This document shows, one piece after another, positions 1 to 6,962 of a stretch of 34,314 nt of DNA. Source of the DNA: Mageeibacillus sp. UBA5747 (lineage in GTDB: Bacteria; Bacillota; Clostridia; Saccharofermentanales; UBA5734); the NCBI GenBank assembly GCA_002419145.1, contig DIFN01000008.1, positions 1 through 34,314 on the forward strand. Reading direction: 5' to 3'. Positions within the stretch are counted from its first letter, which is position 1; the number at the start of each line of letters is the position of its first letter. Made by a program: the position numbers and the translations under genes. Below the pieces are notes generated by a model that worked only from the letters and a program-made list of their open reading frames with translations, searched no databases and was not told the origin of the DNA.

Positions 1-159
1 TATGCCGTTTTGCGCGAATTGAATCTGACCAGTGTCCTGATCGAGCTTGGATTTATCTCCAATGCTCAGGATCGCGCCCTGCTTACTGATTCAGCCAGCC
101 AGCAACAGCTGGCCGCCGGTATCGCCGAAGCCGTCTACCACTATTATTGCTTGCCCTGA
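1..159 (+). CDS. N-acetylmuramoyl-L-alanine amidase, C-terminal end (partial)
   Basis: Frame 1 is open from the window edge to a TGA at 157-159 and encodes 52 residues. The segment SVLIELGFISN followed by D-x-x-LL is the typical end of the Amidase_3 catalytic domain. In that family the Glu of the VELGF-type motif contributes to zinc-dependent cleavage of the bond between MurNAc and the stem peptide. The remaining residues form the last helix. The 5' part lies outside the window, so signal peptide, SH3 or other wall-binding domains cannot be judged. The next gene follows after 46 bp and is also predicted to act at the cell surface, which fits a wall-related cluster. Family assignment is good; substrate and role are inferred. 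Confidence 0.82.
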   Translation, partial: YAVLRELNLTSVLIELGFISNAQDRALLTDSASQQQLAAGIAEAVYHYYCLP

Positions 160-205
160 GGCAAGGAATTTGCCTGCCATAAAGGCAAGGAGGAGTCCAT
201 TGACC

Positions 206-1777
206 ATGAATGTTTACCACCAGCGCCGCAGGCGCACTGCCATGTCCCCGTTCATCCTGTTCCTGTTTCTGGTGATTCTCGTGACGGCAGGGATCTTGGC
301 CTATTTCCGCCTTTTCCATTTCCCCCTCAAAGTGTCGGCCAAAACCCAGACGATTGAACTGGGTTCTGAGATCCCGACTGCTGCGTCCGACTACCTCGAT
401 GGCAAGGACTCTGAATTAGGGAAAGTTGTGGTCGATACGTCTGCAGTGGATGCGGTCAAAGCCGGGAACTATCGGGTCGAGCTGGATTATGAAGGCCGCC
501 GGCGCAAGGTGACCCTTGTCATTGCCGATACTGTCGCCCCTCAGGCGACCCTGCGTCGCCAGCCGGTCATCACGGTCTTGGGCAAATCATTGTCTGCGGC
601 CAGCCTGGTCCAAGATATCGAGGATGCGGCCGAAGTGACTGTGTCGTTTGATCCCAAGGAAGTCGTGGATGCCTACCAACCTGCTGATTTGGGCAATTTT
701 GACCTGAATGTCTATCTGACCGATGCCTCTGGCAACCAGACCACGTTGCCTTTGCAGATCAAGGTGGTCGAGGCTGACCAGAATCCGCCTCAGTTTACCG
801 GCGTGGATGCCGTCCAGCTCGACGTCGGCCAGTCCTTTGACCCGCTGGCAGGTGTAGCCGCTGTGGATGAGATTGATGGCGACCTGACACAGGACATCCA
901 GTTCTCCGGCGATGTGGACACCAGCCGGACGGGTGCCTTCACTATGACCTACACGGTAGCCGATTCCTCCGGCAACGAAGCCCGCATGGTCCGGACCATC
1001 ACCGTCAGCGATCCCTTTAGCCATTTGCGCGGCGCCAATGTCATTACAATGACAGGCTCCGGTGCCAGCAAGCCGCTGCACGCCGTGTTGGACTATCTCG
1101 ACCAGGATATCCGTTTCATGGGTATTGTCTACCAGGACCTGACAACCGGCGATGGATTCATGATCAATCCGGACAACCAGTATCGCTCAGCCAGCACAGC
1201 CAAAGTTTTTGTCAACATGGCCCTCTATGATGCGATCGACCGCGGGGTCTATTCGCTGGACCAGAAGATCCAGTATGAGTCCTCCGACTTTGAAAGCGGC
1301 ACCGGCATCCTGCAAGGCATGGACCTCAAGGTCCCCTATGCCCTCAGCACCCTGGCTGATTATGCCGTCATCTACTCGGACAACATTGCCTTCAACATGA
1401 TCCGGCGCTTTGTCGGCCGCCAGGAGACCTTTGATTACTATGAGTCGATCATCGGCCACCCGACCAACCGGACCAGCACCTCGATGGGCGCCGCGGATGG
1501 AGCTGCCCTGTTGAACGAACTATACACATCAGATTCCGCCAATTTCCAGCACATGCTGGATGTCATGCGCCAGACCCAGTTCAACGACATGCTGCCCCGT
1601 TTCCTGCCCCAGGGCATCGTCGCCCACAAGGTCGGCTTCTTCAATACGGTCTACCATGACATCGGCATTATCTTTGACGGTGACAAGCCCTATATTCTGA
1701 CGGTCTTTTCTGAAGGCCTGACGTATCCCAGCGATAAAATTGCCACGGTCTCTAAGCTGGTCTACGAAAACCGCTGA
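206..1777 (+). CDS. Membrane-anchored protein with Ig-like repeats and a serine beta-lactamase-like domain
   Basis: A 523-residue protein. I start it at ATG 206 because AAGGAGGAG lies at 187-195 with good spacing; the open frame further upstream overlaps the amidase gene. A basic N-terminus is followed by one hydrophobic segment at about residues 14-35, so the rest should be extracellular. Residues about 100-275 hold two or three Ig-like/DUF5011-type repeats with recurring D-x-SGN signatures. The C-terminal 230 residues resemble the class A beta-lactamase-like hydrolase fold (PF13354 type). Visible motifs are SAST-AK (S-x-x-K nucleophile), SDN, and HKVG in the KTG position. It could be a D,D-peptidase-like or penicillin-recognising enzyme, or an inactive wall-binding protein. 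True resistance activity is not implied. The neighbouring amidase end supports a cell-envelope role. Confidence 0.8.
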   Translation: MNVYHQRRRRTAMSPFILFLFLVILVTAGILAYFRLFHFPLKVSAKTQTIELGSEIPTAASDYLDGKDSELGKVVVDTSAVDAVKAGNYRVELDYEGRRRKVTLVIADTVAPQATLRRQPVITVLGKSLSAASLVQDIEDAAEVTVSFDPKEVVDAYQPADLGNFDLNVYLTDASGNQTTLPLQIKVVEADQNPPQFTGVDAVQLDVGQSFDPLAGVAAVDEIDGDLTQDIQFSGDVDTSRTGAFTMTYTVADSSGNEARMVRTITVSDPFSHLRGANVITMTGSGASKPLHAVLDYLDQDIRFMGIVYQDLTTGDGFMINPDNQYRSASTAKVFVNMALYDAIDRGVYSLDQKIQYESSDFESGTGILQGMDLKVPYALSTLADYAVIYSDNIAFNMIRRFVGRQETFDYYESIIGHPTNRTSTSMGAADGAALLNELYTSDSANFQHMLDVMRQTQFNDMLPRFLPQGIVAHKVGFFNTVYHDIGIIFDGDKPYILTVFSEGLTYPSDKIATVSKLVYENR

Positions 1778-1790
1778 CCGGACTTTGCGG

Positions 1791-1982
1791 GTGAACGGAA
1801 AGGAAGTGGATCCGCTGTTTATCAAAGAGGACGATGAGACGCGCTTCCTGCAGCACGAAAAGTACCGGACGCGTGAAGCGACCACTGCGCACATGCAAAC
1901 CGAGCACTACCAGAAATGGATCAACCTGGTCCGGCCTTGGTTTCGCCAGCCGGTCGATCGGACCTTGTACAAGACGGTCTAG
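1791..1982 (+). CDS. Small hydrophilic protein, unknown
   Basis: A possible 63-residue protein starting at GTG 1791, 13 nt after the stop of the beta-lactamase-like gene. I do not recognise it. Third codon positions are mostly G or C, as in the neighbouring real genes. The product is strongly charged, rich in Glu, Arg, Lys and aromatic residues, with no membrane segment or signal peptide. There is no good ribosome site in front of GTG 1791, so translation would depend on re-initiation from the upstream gene. Other in-frame starts are GTG 1806 and ATG 1893. It ends 7 bp from the convergent glycerate kinase stop, leaving no room for a terminator between them. It may be a real small gene or the remnant of a longer one. 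Confidence 0.42.
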   Translation: MNGKEVDPLFIKEDDETRFLQHEKYRTREATTAHMQTEHYQKWINLVRPWFRQPVDRTLYKTV

Positions 1983-1989
1983 ATGGTCA

Positions 1990-3117
1990 TTAGTCAAACA
2001 GGCGCTGGTAACGCATCAGGGAGTCGATCGTCAGGGCCAGGTTCTCTTTGCTGTGGTGGCGGGATTCTTCGAAAGGGATGGCCGCGCGATTAATTGAGAA
2101 AATCGCGCTGACACCCAGATCATACGCCTTTTCGGCTTCTGCGCCAATGGCACCGACGATGACCAGAACCGGGACCGCCTGCTTTTTGGCACGCTCGGCA
2201 ATACCGGCGACGACTTTGCCGCGCAGGCTCTGGCCATCGATCTTGCCTTCTCCAGTGATCACCAAATCAGTTCCCTCGAGCTGCTTTTCAAACTCGACCA
2301 GATCGAGCACCGACTGGATGCCTGATTTCAGCTCGCCGCCAAAGAACGCGACGATACCTGCGCCCATCGCTCCGGCCGCGCCGGCTCCCGGCAGATTCGA
2401 GACATCAAGGCCGAGATCACGTTCGATGACTGCGGCCAGGTGCTGGAGATTGCGGTCGAGCTCTGCGACCTGATCTGGGTTGGCTCCTTTTTGCGGCGAA
2501 AAAACATGAGCTGCGCCTTCGGGACCATACATGGGATTATCGATGTCGCACATGGCGGTCACGCGACAGTTTGCCAGCAAGGAGCGTGCCGCGCTGACAT
2601 CGATCGCATGAATCTGCGAGAGGGTACCACCCGTGGGGATGAAGGCTTCGCCGGCCTGGTCCAGGAAACGCACGCCGAGGGCTGCGGCTGCGCCGGTGCC
2701 AGCGTCGTTGGTGCAGCTGCCGCCCAGACCGATCACAATCTCGGTGCAGTCTGCCTGGATGGCGTGCAGGATCAGCTCGCCCGTGCCGAAAGTTGTCGTC
2801 AGGGCAGGGTTGCGCCGACCTTCAACCAGGGGAAGCCCAGCGGTCTGGGCCATTTCGATGATCGCGGTCTGGCCGTGCCTGGCATAGCGTGCGGTCAGAG
2901 GCTCGAAATAAGGTCCTTTGACGACAACGTCGACCAGTTCGGCTGCGCTGGCCGCGACAAAACAATCGATGGTGCCCTCGCCGCCGTCCGCGACCGGGAT
3001 GGTGACCGTTTCACACGCAGGATAGAACGCCTGGACACGTTCGGCGATGATCTGGCACACATCGAGCGAGCTCATCGTGCCTTTGAATGAATCGGGCATT
3101 ATTACACATTTTTTCAT
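1990..3117 (-). CDS. glxK: Glycerate kinase (GlxK/GarK family)
   Basis: A 375-residue protein beginning MKKCVIMPDSFKGTMSS, the typical glycerate kinase N-terminus. It phosphorylates D-glycerate with ATP; family members make 2- or 3-phosphoglycerate and the sequence alone does not settle which. Family hallmarks include VADGGEGT (about 43-50), GLGGSCTNDAGTG (about 130-142) and a late VITGEGKID segment. ATG 3117 is chosen because GAGGTGG sits just before it; a GTG three codons upstream overlaps that site. The length is normal for the family. The gene lies 125 bp downstream of lrgB on the same strand, after a dehydrogenase of the glyoxylate/hydroxypyruvate reductase superfamily. This suggests that glycerate made or imported by the operon is fed into lower glycolysis. 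Confidence 0.93.
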   Translation of the reverse strand: MKKCVIMPDSFKGTMSSLDVCQIIAERVQAFYPACETVTIPVADGGEGTIDCFVAASAAELVDVVVKGPYFEPLTARYARHGQTAIIEMAQTAGLPLVEGRRNPALTTTFGTGELILHAIQADCTEIVIGLGGSCTNDAGTGAAAALGVRFLDQAGEAFIPTGGTLSQIHAIDVSAARSLLANCRVTAMCDIDNPMYGPEGAAHVFSPQKGANPDQVAELDRNLQHLAAVIERDLGLDVSNLPGAGAAGAMGAGIVAFFGGELKSGIQSVLDLVEFEKQLEGTDLVITGEGKIDGQSLRGKVVAGIAERAKKQAVPVLVIVGAIGAEAEKAYDLGVSAIFSINRAAIPFEESRHHSKENLALTIDSLMRYQRLFD

Positions 3118-3135
3118 GGGTTCCACCTCAACACC

Positions 3136-3141
3136 ATTATA
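3136..3141 (-). promoter_or_regulatory. Possible -10 box ahead of glxK
   Basis: Read on the minus strand, a perfect TATAAT lies 18 bp before the glycerate kinase ATG. No convincing -35 hexamer is found at 16-18 bp. If used, the leader would be very short and start close to the ribosome site. Weak evidence that glxK can be transcribed apart from lrgAB. Confidence 0.25.
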
Positions 3142-3242
3142 GGGGACGGCAGGGGCGCCTTGCCGTGGTGGCTGGCCGAAAGCGCCTTAATCAGACTGAA
3201 AGAATTGTATGGCGGCAAGCCCATGATGATGACAGATGATGC

Positions 3243-3935
3243 TCAAACCAGCCAGCTGCTCAAAATCGGCGCCATCAGGACCGTGGCCAGTCCGGCCAGG
3301 CTGATCGACAGCCCGCTCATTGCACCCTCGACTTCGCCAATTTCCAGAGCCTTGGCGGTGCCCAGCACGTGTGAAGCGGTGCCAATGGCGATGCCTTGAG
3401 CGACGGGGTCGGTGATTTTCAAAATCCTGAACAGGGGCTGAGCCAGCATCGCTCCGAAAATACCTGTCACGACGATCGCGGCGACGGTGACTTGCGGCAG
3501 GCCGCCCAACTGCTCGGACAGGGCGATGCCGATCGGTGTCGTCACAGATTTGGGCAACATCGAGAACAGCAGTTCCTGCGACAGGTGAAACAGCTTGGAC
3601 AGGAAGATGATCGCCACAAGGCTCACCATGCTCCCCGCCACAACTCCAGTGAGGATCGGCCCGGGATTTTCCTTGAGCAAGCGGATGCTTTTGTAGAGTG
3701 GGATGGCCAGCGCGACCGTCGCCGGGGCCAGGAGGAAACTGATGATCTGGCCGCCACGATTGTAGTCTTCCAGTGTCAGGGGCGTCAGCTGGATCAGGAG
3801 GATGACCAGGGCGACGGCGACCAGGAGCGGATTGAGCAGCGAGAACCGCGTTTTACGGTTGAGCCAGAGGCCGATTTCGAAGGCCAGCAATGAAACGAGG
3901 ACCCCGAACACCGGTGTGGCGAGAACATTCATCAT
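3243..3935 (-). CDS. lrgB: LrgB/CidB-family membrane protein
   Basis: A 230-residue, very hydrophobic protein with about six to seven membrane segments. The conserved LrgB block is clear: LPKSVTTPIGIALSEQLGG at about residues 124-142, then GIFGAML and GIAIGTASHVLGTAKA. LrgB pairs with LrgA. The pair was first named for antiholin-like effects on autolysis, but LrgAB/PftAB homologues transport pyruvate, and the plant LrgAB fusion PLGG1 moves glycolate and glycerate in plastids. Its start overlaps the end of lrgA by four bases (ATGA), so the two are translationally coupled. The flanking hydroxyacid dehydrogenase and glycerate kinase favour a small-carboxylate transport role here; that substrate is an inference. 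Confidence 0.92.
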   Translation of the reverse strand: MMNVLATPVFGVLVSLLAFEIGLWLNRKTRFSLLNPLLVAVALVILLIQLTPLTLEDYNRGGQIISFLLAPATVALAIPLYKSIRLLKENPGPILTGVVAGSMVSLVAIIFLSKLFHLSQELLFSMLPKSVTTPIGIALSEQLGGLPQVTVAAIVVTGIFGAMLAQPLFRILKITDPVAQGIAIGTASHVLGTAKALEIGEVEGAMSGLSISLAGLATVLMAPILSSWLV

Positions 3936-4276
3936 ACGCGTTTCCTCAGTTTCTGCACGATCAACCCCGTCAGAGCCAGGACAAGGATGGTTGTAACCAG
4001 GGCAATCAAGACCAGGACCAGCCAGGTGTCTTGGATGACACCGAGAATAGCCAGTAAGCCAACCCCAGCCGGGATAAACAGAACCGTCATGTGGCTCAAA
4101 AGGAATTGTCCCACGCCATCGACCTGCTCAAGCTTGACCAGACCGGACAACAACGCAACAAGAAGCAGGATCAGGCCCAGAATATTGCCAGGCAAAGGAA
4201 TGCCCAGGCCGCGGTTGAGAAAATCTCCCAGGAAGACAAACAGCAGCAGGAGCGCCAGCTGACGCAGGGCTTTCAT
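3932..4276 (-). CDS. lrgA: LrgA/CidA-family membrane protein
   Basis: A 114-residue protein with about four membrane segments and the LrgA pattern of an N-terminal helix followed by G-x-PLPGNILGL (about residues 24-35) and a later LFIPAGVG motif. It is the small partner of LrgB. Its start overlaps the stop of the upstream dehydrogenase by four bases, and its stop overlaps lrgB in the same way, so all three genes form one coupled unit. Length is normal for the family. LrgA-type proteins resemble holins in size and topology, so a role in wall turnover cannot be excluded, but the gene neighbours point to metabolism of 2-hydroxyacids. Confidence 0.9.
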   Translation of the reverse strand: MKALRQLALLLLFVFLGDFLNRGLGIPLPGNILGLILLLVALLSGLVKLEQVDGVGQFLLSHMTVLFIPAGVGLLAILGVIQDTWLVLVLIALVTTILVLALTGLIVQKLRKRV

Positions 4277-5310
4277 GACGAAGAACCGGAGTCCGCGTCC
4301 GGCTGACGATCAGAAGCGTTGGCGGTAACCTGGGTTATCCGATAGCCGGTGGAGCGGTCAACGATATTTTCCAGCTGCTCGCCGCGCATGAAATGCCCCA
4401 GATTGCGGATTGTCAGGGCGACGATTGCGTCGAGGGTTGCCTGGAGATGGTAGAAACCGGACACATGGGGCGTGATCATGGCGTTGGGCAGCGACCACAG
4501 GCGGTGATTGGCGGGCAAGGGCTCCGGATCGGTGACGTCAAGACCGGCACCGCCCAGATGGTCAGCCACCAGGGCGTCACAGAGTGCTTCGGTCTCGATC
4601 GCATTACCGCGGCCAACATTGACCAGAATAGCACCACGCTTCATCCAGGCCAGTCGTTCGCGGTTGATCAGATGGACGGTCTGGGGCGTTTCTGGCAGCG
4701 TCAGGGCGACAAAGTCAGCCTGGGGTAGCAGCTCATCGAGCTCATCGAGGCCATGGATTGAGGCCACGAAATCCGGCTTGCCGGCCGTTGGCACCCGCCG
4801 GATGCCCAGCACGGTGCTGCCCAGAGCTTGCATCCGGCAGGCAAACTGGCTGCCGATGTCGCCCAGGCCGACCACCAGGGTGGTCGAGCCTGCGATCGAT
4901 GTCACAGCCCCTTCGTCATGCCACACAGCTCGGTTCTGGTTATCTCGGTACAGATGCAGCTTTTTGATCAGCAGCAGGCACAGGCCCAGCATGTGTTCGG
5001 AAATCGCCAGGCCATACGAGCCACTGGCATTGGTCAGCTGGGTATCTTGGGGTAATAAACCGGGTTGGGCATAGTCGTTGGAACCAGCCGAATTGAGCTG
5101 GATCCAGCGCAATCGCTGGGCGCCCACAAGCAGGGCAGGCGGAACATTGCCGAGAATGATATCGGCTCTTGCGACATCTGCCGCCTGCAAGGCTTCGCGG
5201 CTGGTGTAATTGAAGGTGCTGACGGGAGCCTGGTTTTCCAGTTCTTTGCGCTGGTCCAGGGTCATGGGGATCGTGACGAGGATGTTCGTATGAGGCAGAT
5301 CCAGTTGCAT
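4273..5310 (-). CDS. D-isomer-specific 2-hydroxyacid dehydrogenase (glyoxylate/hydroxypyruvate reductase-like)
   Basis: A 345-residue NAD(P)-dependent oxidoreductase interconverting a 2-oxoacid and a D-2-hydroxyacid. ATG 5310 is preceded by AGGAG with normal spacing; the longer open frame upstream has no such support. The nucleotide-binding glycine motif GLGDIG is at about 148-153. The catalytic triad of the family is visible: Arg234 in NVGRG, Glu263 in TDPEPLP, and His282 in ITPHVSG. The C-terminal tail of about 20 residues is polar and Ser-rich. It is the first gene of a coupled operon with lrgA, lrgB and glxK. Glyoxylate/glycolate or hydroxypyruvate/glycerate are the most natural substrates given glycerate kinase, but lactate-, phosphoglycerate- or branched-chain-type substrates are not ruled out. 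Confidence 0.9.
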   Translation of the reverse strand: MQLDLPHTNILVTIPMTLDQRKELENQAPVSTFNYTSREALQAADVARADIILGNVPPALLVGAQRLRWIQLNSAGSNDYAQPGLLPQDTQLTNASGSYGLAISEHMLGLCLLLIKKLHLYRDNQNRAVWHDEGAVTSIAGSTTLVVGLGDIGSQFACRMQALGSTVLGIRRVPTAGKPDFVASIHGLDELDELLPQADFVALTLPETPQTVHLINRERLAWMKRGAILVNVGRGNAIETEALCDALVADHLGGAGLDVTDPEPLPANHRLWSLPNAMITPHVSGFYHLQATLDAIVALTIRNLGHFMRGEQLENIVDRSTGYRITQVTANASDRQPDADSGSSS

Positions 5311-5330
5311 AAGTTCTCCTAAAAGTTGGC

Positions 5331-5367
5331 CTCGCCCGTGCCCTCCCGTCCGGTGCCATCGGGCGAG
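5331..5367 (-). promoter_or_regulatory. Inverted repeat in the dehydrogenase leader
   Basis: CTCGCCCG at 5331-5338 pairs perfectly with CGGGCGAG at 5360-5367 around a 21-nt loop. It lies 20 bp upstream of the dehydrogenase ATG and just before its ribosome site, so the hairpin could affect translation initiation. There is no T-tract. Confidence 0.45.
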
Positions 5368-5443
5368 CTCAGGTAATCGGGGCTGGGTTGAAAAGGCACA
5401 GGTCATTGGCCAGGTTGTATTGTTCAGCATAAGGCATTTTTCG

Positions 5444-5478
5444 GCATCTGGCCACATCGCGAGGCGACGGCCAGATGC
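5444..5478. repeat. Large two-part hairpin (inverted repeat)
   Basis: GCATCTGGCC at 5444-5453 and GGCCAGATGC at 5469-5478 form a perfect 10-bp stem, with a further inner TCGC/GCGA stem around a GAG loop. No T-tract follows on either strand, so this is not a standard terminator. It lies 134 bp upstream of the dehydrogenase start and could be leader structure or a protein-binding dyad. Confidence 0.5.
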
Positions 5479-5664
5479 ATCAGCACAATCAGCACACCGA
5501 TGTCCCGGCTGAACAGTCAGAGATGGATATAGCCACGGTATCTTGTGGTAGTATTTGAATGAATTGTTTTCCCAGCATGGTCAGATCTCCTTGAGGCAGG
5601 CGTCCCCATGGGACCCTGACAAGGGCTCAATACATGAAATGAAAAATGGAAAGGATCGTGCAAA

Positions 5665-6261
5665 GTGTCGGTTCAACGCCCTTCTTATTTCAGTTTGATG
5701 GCCGCTTTTTTCAAAATCGGTCTGTTCACCTTCGGTGGCGGCTACGCGATGATTCCGCTGATCGAGCGCGAAATCGTCGAAAAACGCCAGTGGATCGGCG
5801 AAAAGGACCTGGTAGACCTGATTGCGCTTTCGCAGTCGCTGCCGGGAGTTTTTGCGATCAACCTCTCAACCTTCATCGGCCAGCGCCAGCGCGGCCGGTT
5901 GGGTGCCATCGCCAGTGCTCTGGGTTGCGCGCTGCCATCCTTTCTGGTCATCCTGGCCATTGCCGCAGGACTGGCCCGATTCCAGAATCTGGCTGTGGTC
6001 CAGCATTTTTTTATCGGTGTGCGTGCTGCTGTCACAGCTCAGATCCTGCTGGCTACGCTGAAGATGGGCCGCCAGATCGTAAAAGACAAAGTGACGGCTG
6101 TCATCGCCCTTGTCGCCTGGCTTCTGGTCATGGTCATCGACTTGCACCCGATCCTGACTGTCCTGGGGGGAGCGACAGCTGGCATGGCCCTTTACTGGCT
6201 GGCACCAGCATATACGCAGCACGTCATCCAGCCCAAAGGAAAGGGCGGTGAACCCACATGA
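5665..6261 (+). CDS. Chromate transporter family protein, first half (short-chain CHR)
   Basis: A 198-residue membrane protein starting at GTG 5665, with AAAGGA at 5650-5655. The CHR signature FKIGLFTFGGGYAMIPLIERE is at about residues 13-33, followed by a region ending in SLPGVFAINLSTFIG. It has about five hydrophobic segments. In long-chain ChrA two such halves are fused; here they are separate adjacent genes, the short-chain type common in Firmicutes. The pair is thought to form a heterodimer that exports chromate or transports a related anion; the native substrate is often unknown. Its stop overlaps the next gene by four bases, so the two subunits are co-translated. Confidence 0.9.
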   Translation: MSVQRPSYFSLMAAFFKIGLFTFGGGYAMIPLIEREIVEKRQWIGEKDLVDLIALSQSLPGVFAINLSTFIGQRQRGRLGAIASALGCALPSFLVILAIAAGLARFQNLAVVQHFFIGVRAAVTAQILLATLKMGRQIVKDKVTAVIALVAWLLVMVIDLHPILTVLGGATAGMALYWLAPAYTQHVIQPKGKGGEPT

Positions 6262-6851
6262 TCCTCTGGCAGCTCTTTTACGTCTTTTTCCGGATCGGGT
6301 TGTTCACCTTTGGGGGCGGGTACGCCATGGTGCCCCTGATCCAGCGCGAAATGACCAGTCATCAGTGGCTTTCAGCCCAACAGTTTAGCGACATCCTGGC
6401 GATTTCCCAGATCACGCCTGGTCCGCTGGCGATCAATACCGCAACCTATGTTGGCACTGTCATCGCCGGGGTGGCAGGCAGTGCGGCGGCCACCCTTGGC
6501 GTCATGCTGCCATCACTGATTCTGATCCTGACCCTGACCCACTGGCTCGACCGGGTCTGGCATCACCCCCTGACCCGCATGACCTTCCATGGCCTGCGCC
6601 CGACGGTCGTGGCCCTGTTGGCCTCAGCGACCTGGTTCTTTGTCCAGACTTCGCTGATCCGGCCTCTGGCCGAAGGGTGGCTTGAGCAGCTGAAAATGGC
6701 ACCGCTGAGCCTTCTGAGCCCCATCTCCATCGTCTTGTTCGCTTTGACCATCCTCTTGCAGGTACGCTTCAAATTGCATCCGATTCCAGTGATCCTCCTA
6801 TGCGGTCTTGTGACCGTCCTCGTTTTACCCATCTGGCCCATCTGGGCTTGA
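6258..6851 (+). CDS. Chromate transporter family protein, second half (short-chain CHR)
   Basis: A 197-residue partner of the preceding gene, joined by an ATGA overlap. It repeats the CHR motif with FRIGLFTFGGGYAMVPLIQRE near residues 11-31 and QITPGPLAINTATYVG at about 51-66, then has hydrophobic segments to the C-terminus. The second member of such pairs characteristically carries the ITPGP version of the second motif, as here. Together the two give the duplicated topology of full-length ChrA. No regulator of the ChrB type lies next to it. Family is confident; chromate as the physiological substrate is only inferred from the family name. Confidence 0.9.
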   Translation: MILWQLFYVFFRIGLFTFGGGYAMVPLIQREMTSHQWLSAQQFSDILAISQITPGPLAINTATYVGTVIAGVAGSAAATLGVMLPSLILILTLTHWLDRVWHHPLTRMTFHGLRPTVVALLASATWFFVQTSLIRPLAEGWLEQLKMAPLSLLSPISIVLFALTILLQVRFKLHPIPVILLCGLVTVLVLPIWPIWA

Positions 6852-6962
6852 TTCCTGGAGAAAATTCTGCATGAATCCGCACGGATCTTGCCGCAAGTCT
6901 TGAACGGTTGGGCAATAAACGTTAAGTTAAGGAAAGACCATTTCCCAAGGAGATCACAGATC

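Larger units (their letters stand above)
5311..5664. other. Divergent intergenic region with structured leader DNA
   Basis: This 354-bp gap separates the leftward dehydrogenase operon from the rightward chromate transporter genes. I see no convincing coding frame with start and ribosome site. It holds two inverted repeats, listed separately at 5331-5367 and 5444-5478, both on the dehydrogenase side. No clear pair of -35 and -10 boxes was found in either direction. Confidence 0.6.

Noticed and set aside
2440..3090. Plus-strand open frame of 216 codons
   Set aside because: Antisense to glycerate kinase, whose family motifs are clear on the minus strand.
5331..5367. T-box-like element (GGCACCGG on the minus strand)
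   Set aside because: The rest of the T-box (full consensus, specifier loop, terminator) is missing, and the downstream genes are not amino-acid or tRNA related.
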